From NCBI GenBank assembly GCA_947095535.1, contig OX352773.1, forward strand, positions 40,135,398-40,199,397: a DNA stretch of 64,000 bases, in the 5' to 3' direction. The notes below the pieces were generated by a model that made no database searches, was not told the DNA's origin, and worked only from the letters and a program-made list of their open reading frames with translations. Made by a program: the position numbers and the translations under genes. Positions 59,501-64,000 of the stretch are shown here, one piece after another. Position 1 is the first letter of the stretch; every line of letters begins with the position of its first letter. Source of the stretch: Poecilobothrus nobilitatus. Lineage: Eukaryota > Arthropoda > Insecta > Diptera > Dolichopodidae.

Positions 59501-62500
59501 CAAGTGATTATAGACTACCTTCAATATTTAAAATCCTTTTATAAATATTTTCAAACGTTTAAATATAAATATTCATTAAGCTGATAAAATCCCCACAAAA
59601 CCGAGATCTTTCTAATTAATAGAATCACCCAATATATATTTATTGTAAAAAAAATAAAGAAATTTTGACATGCACTTTCTGCAAGTGAATTTGCTTTAAA
59701 AGCACTCTTTTATAGTACATTTTTAAAGACCTCAACTGCGAATAAAAAAGTAAATCATTTGAATATGTATAGAAGAATTTTTTTTTTAGAGAAGAGTTGG
59801 AAGAAAAATTTAATGACGTCACCGGTCGTTCTATTTTACTAAGTTAACGTTCTAATAAGAAATAAATGATGACTAAAAATTTTTGAAATGATAATTGTCT
59901 TCATTTGTAAATTAAAAAAATTCTCGTAGACGATCATACTCGTAATAAGTGTCAACGTGAAAAAAATAAACATTTAGTTAATTTTTAAAACAAAATTCCA
60001 GAAAAATCGCTCATTTTCTGCTCAAAATCTGATGTTCAGTTAAAATGGTTATGTTAATGGTATATTTACAGCAAAAACTTAACCAGTATTAAATATTAGG
60101 GTTATATCACACTTTTTCCATTTTTACAACTTCAGTATGGCTCGAAATTAAACCGTTATAATATGATTGTTAAACCAGTTCGTTAACCAAAACTTCAACT
60201 CAAAGTTATGTTATAACAACCCTTTAATAAATTAATTAGCAAGTAAATAATATTTGTTAATTAAAATGTTAATTAAAATTTTTATTATTTTCTTATAATC
60301 ATTGACTTTAAAAATAAAAAAAAAAATTAAAATTAAAAATTTTTTGGTTATAAATTTAATGAATTAAACAGAAAAACAAAACAAAAAAATATAATTTTAT
60401 TATTCATTAATTTGAAAAAGGTTTAACATTCAATTTTGGGGTCAATCCAGACAAAAGGTTTTATTATAAATTTCTTATACAATTTTTCAATTATCTAAAA
60501 AAAAAAAAAAAACAAAAGGAAATCAAATCAAATCAAATATTATAAATCCTTTATTGTATGTATTGTTCTTAACTGTCTAAAAAAAAAAAACAACAAAAAA
60601 AAAAACAAAAAATAACAAAAAAAATTGAGGACAACCACTTCAACCGCTGGGACAAAACTTTCCAAAAATAAAACCAAGAACAATAAAACAGAATGGAGTC
60701 AATAGTATTTTAGTCATCTTTTATGAGATTTAATTGACATTTTCTTGAAAAACAAAAAAAAAAAAAAACAAACAAAAGAAAAAAAGTAAACTAAAACAAA
60801 ACAATAGGATCAAAAATGTAAACCTTTCGGTGTCTGTTCTTTTGTTTTTTGTTTTGTTTTTTTCTTCTTTATTATTTTTTTTTTTTTCGGTATTGTTTTT
60901 AAAAGGAGTTTCCAATTGAACTGAAAATATAAACCGACCCATTTATTTTAATAAAAAAAAAAAAAAATTTTTTTTTTGTTGTTGTTATAATATTCTATCG
61001 ATTAAAACCCGCTTCAATTAAATACAAACCAAAATATAGTTGGGGCTTCTCATATTCCTATATACTGGTTGTACTGTTGTTGTTTGTTATTTATATATAT
61101 ATATATATATATACATAGCGTGAGTAAAATTAAGGGTAAAAGTATATTTATCGGATTAAAATTGGTGGAGTTTTATTTCAAAAAAGTAAAAAAAAAAAAA
61201 AAAAAAAGGATTATTAAGTAGATTTTATATCATATAGTGGTGACGATAATGGAAATAAGGAAATAAAAATTTTGATTAAAAGGGTCACTTATCAATAAAT
61301 TTATCTTCTATATTTTATAGTTTAATTTAATACACACTGTCATTCATTATTTTAATATCCTGTTAGAATTCACCATCTAAAACAAACATTATGTCTAAAA
61401 TTACAACTCTTACTCCTTTTTATTAATTTTGACCTATTAAATATTGTATATATGTATATAAAAGGATATAAAAGGGTTTTCCGTTTTTAATATTACAATA
61501 AGATTGAATATAATAATTTTTGTTTTTTTTTTTTTGCTTTTTTTTTTGATCCTTTGTTTGATCCTTTTATTATTAATGTCACTTGTTGTTTCAATCAAAA
61601 ATAAAAACAAAATAAATTTTTAAAATTAATTTGAAAAAGAAATAAACAGATGAGAAAAAGATTTCTATAAAGTTCTTTTTTTTTTTAAAAATGTTTAGTA
61701 TTTGAAAGAATTTTTTTAAAAAAAATAATTAAATAAATAAATTGTATATACTTATGTATATATAAATATATCTGTATATAGAAATATAATAATTATTTTT
61801 GTTATCATTTAGAGATCAAACAATTTAAATGTAATTTGATTTATCCAAAGAAAAACAAAAGTAAACAATAATAAAAAGAAATAAAAATAGAAATCTAAAA
61901 ATAATTATTATCAAAAAGGATATTAAGAAAAAAAAATCATTTTTTTAAGAAGATTTAAAATATTTATAATATCCTTTTTATGTTTTTTTTATAAATAACT
62001 ATGACTAATATGAAAGATAAAATAAAAATTGATGTATTGATGATGGAATTTGATTGAGAGGAGAAAATTTGTAATGAATAAATGTTTATTTAAAAAATAT
62101 TTTTTTTACTTTTCTTTGAAACAAACAAAAAAGAAAAGGATAATGGAAGAATATAGTTTGGAAAGGATATTTATATTATTGATTATTATTTAAATGTGTT
62201 TACATTATTATTTAATATTAGAGATACAGTTATAAAAATTAAAAAAAAAAAAAATAATTTGTATTAAGACAGACAATTTTGAACGAGCTGCAGTTTTGTG
62301 TTTTTTTTTTTGTGTTGCAAACGAAAAAAAAAATTTAAAGTTGACTCTTGGATTTTATAAGGAACTGTTGCAAAGCTGTACTATGTCAAATGACATGGAA
62401 AGATGGATCATATAAAATGTTAAAATTATTTTAACATTTTCATCAAAACAGTTAACAGTTTTAATTAATATTTAAAATGATGAGGTCATTTTCTGACAGC

Positions 62501-63722
62501 ATAGTCCCAAAATCCCATTTCGGTCATAAGCTTAAAGAAATGAAATCCTAAAACACACCTATTTTTGATAGAAGACGATAAATCTTAATGTAATGACGGC
62601 TAAAGTGTGTGTGTGGGGATGAAGTAGTTGTCAGAAAAGTAACCAAAACAATCAAGCAGAAAAACAAAAATCCATCTGATTAAATTTCCCGAGAGCGCAT
62701 TACGAAGCTGCTGCGTTTTAAATAGGGTAATAGGGTAAAGGAGAAGAAGATGATAATAAGATTAGAGCTATGTTCATTAAAAAAAAAATCTGAATTAATC
62801 CCCAAATGAAATATTGGACCCAGAATGCAGTTAAATTTTGAAAATAACGATTTGTAAATAAACTTTTTTCTACCCAGAGAGTTGTAAAATTTGATATTAT
62901 AGTAAAATAAAATTTTTATTTTTAAAATTTCGTAATTTTTTACAGGGGGCTTTTTTTAAGTGTCCTAACTAGTTTTTTCCAGAAACTTTCAGGAAAAATT
63001 AATATGAAATAAATTATAAGCTATTTATTACCTAAATTTTCATTGTTTTGTTGTCCAAATTGAAATAAAAAAAAAAAAAAACAAATATTTTTACATTTAA
63101 TTCTTTTGAAATTTAGAAAATTTATTTTCATATTTTGTATTTTAGAAAGAGCTCATGTTTTATTAAGATTTTTCTTATTTTCTTATAAAATAAAACAACA
63201 AACAACTAAATTTAATATTAGCTTTTTACCTACTTATCATAACCTGATTATACATTTAAAGAGTTGAGTTGTTGTATTCTATTTAAAGTGATTACATAAA
63301 TAATGAAACAGAACAGATATACTTTTATAATATTACAAAGATTTTCTTTTTTTTGTTCACTTGTTTTTAGAAATTCACTATGAGCCCCTTGAGGGGTCCA
63401 ATAAAATTTTTTTACGACAATATTCATGTTATATTTCAAATATACTATGTATATACATATATTTGTTTTTATATGTAGGCTCTGCATACATATCTTTATA
63501 GGTTTTTACTTTTTTCTTTTAGCAAAATTCAAAAATAAGAATGGATATAACAGAACAGCAAATTTAGACAATGATAATGTATCATCCCAGTTATTTCATC
63601 CTTTCTTATTATTTTGTTTTTGTTTTTTTTTTTTGCCTTGCTTATATTTTAGATCAAATTTATTTAAATTTTGTTGTTGTTGTGTTATTGTATAGTTTTG
63701 TACTAACATGATTTTTATCATG

Positions 63723-63744
63723 AATCCTTTAATGTTAAAGGATT
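63723..63744. repeat. Perfect 10-bp hairpin
   Basis: AATCCTTTAA and TTAAAGGATT are exact reverse complements with a 2-base loop. No T-run terminator or gene context gives it a role. Confidence 0.5.
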
Positions 63745-64000
63745 TCCTTTATATTTGTGCAAAATTCTACTTATTATTGCTTTCTTAATATTAAAATGTA
63801 ACAACTCAAAATTTAAAAACTTTTTGGTTTTAAGACGTATGGAGACAGTAAGCCAGAGGAGTATGATCAGAGTAAAGGTAGATTACTAGAATGTGTTCTG
63901 TTTTAAGAAAAACTCAAATTTGATTCAAGAAAAAATATTAAAAATATACTGTGTACTATTTATTGAGCTTAATCATTTTACTATAGACTATATGGTAAAA

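Larger units (their letters stand above)
56171..64000. other. A/T-rich non-coding DNA with simple repeats
   Basis: No gene or transposon was identified in this final stretch. It is dominated by poly-A/T runs and TA tracts such as 58335-58359 and 61093-61113. The frames at 58108-58469, 60730-60942 and 63426-63695 are low complexity. The part 62480-62730 is somewhat less A/T-rich (GAGAGCGCATTACGAAGCTG near 62692) without a recognisable motif. Confidence 0.7.

Noticed and set aside
60700..61210. Dense poly-A and TA tracts as a possible origin or matrix attachment site
   Set aside because: Such tracts occur throughout the window, so nothing singles this one out.
63838..63900. Possible exon reading METVSQRSMIRVKVDY near the right edge
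   Set aside because: It is only 16 codons before a stop, with no convincing splice sites or known motif.

Overview
The window is about three-quarters A+T, dense in homopolymer A/T runs and simple repeats, and contains no open reading frame that looks like a working host gene. Long reading frames are absent, and the many 60-100 codon frames are low-complexity K/N/F/I-rich translations of A/T tracts. No tRNA, rRNA, CRISPR or bacterial-type operon is present. This is eukaryotic non-coding DNA, either intergenic or a very large intron. Several repeats match a higher fly (Diptera, Cyclorrhapha/Schizophora, perhaps a calyptrate). The strongest clue is an interspersed family with the DINE-1/INE-1/mini-me (Helentron) layout: a TATACCC...GGGTATA end, a CCATGTCCGTCC (GTCY)n core, and a far end reading GGGTATCTnAGAGTTGAC...CTCGTTTT.

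The readable content is a graveyard of mobile DNA. From left to right: an RTE-like retrotransposon tail (4.3-4.6 kb, +) next to a CR1/Jockey-type reverse transcriptase tail (4.8-5.3 kb, -); a nested cluster at 11.4-14.2 kb (partial Helentron-like interior, a 190-bp dispersed repeat, a short tRNA-derived SINE, then a complete Helentron-like copy A); minisatellites and an inverted-repeat cluster at 15.9-18.0 kb; the C-terminus of another non-LTR element at 20.1-20.3 kb; two copies of a longer tRNA-derived SINE at 31.8 and 32.8 kb, the second inserted with a clear target-site duplication into Helentron-like copy B (32.7-33.9 kb); a 995-bp terminal-inverted-repeat element (36.5-37.5 kb) with a 7-bp duplication; a second copy of the 190-bp repeat; a Tigger/pogo-like transposase relic (39.8 kb); Helentron-like copy D (40.5-41.1 kb); another reverse transcriptase tail (42.0-42.6 kb); an exact 101-bp tandem duplication (46.8 kb); a 641-bp MITE-like element with 32-bp terminal inverted repeats (47.6-48.3 kb); another SINE (49.7 kb); a Tigger/pogo-like end (51.0 kb); Helentron-like copy C with an internally triplicated module (52.8-53.5 kb); an ORF1/endonuclease relic (53.6-54.1 kb, +); and a 0.8-kb reverse transcriptase relic (55.4-56.2 kb, -). 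The last 7.8 kb shows only A/T-rich DNA and simple repeats.

No genes act together here. The relationships that can be read are insertion order (SINE into Helentron-like element, and repeats into an older Helentron-like interior) and shared family membership. All protein-coding relics carry stops, frameshifts or damaged catalytic residues. I found no convincing new functional system. The most useful second looks are the nested chronology, the SINE with a triplicated promoter segment, and the two non-coding TIR elements.
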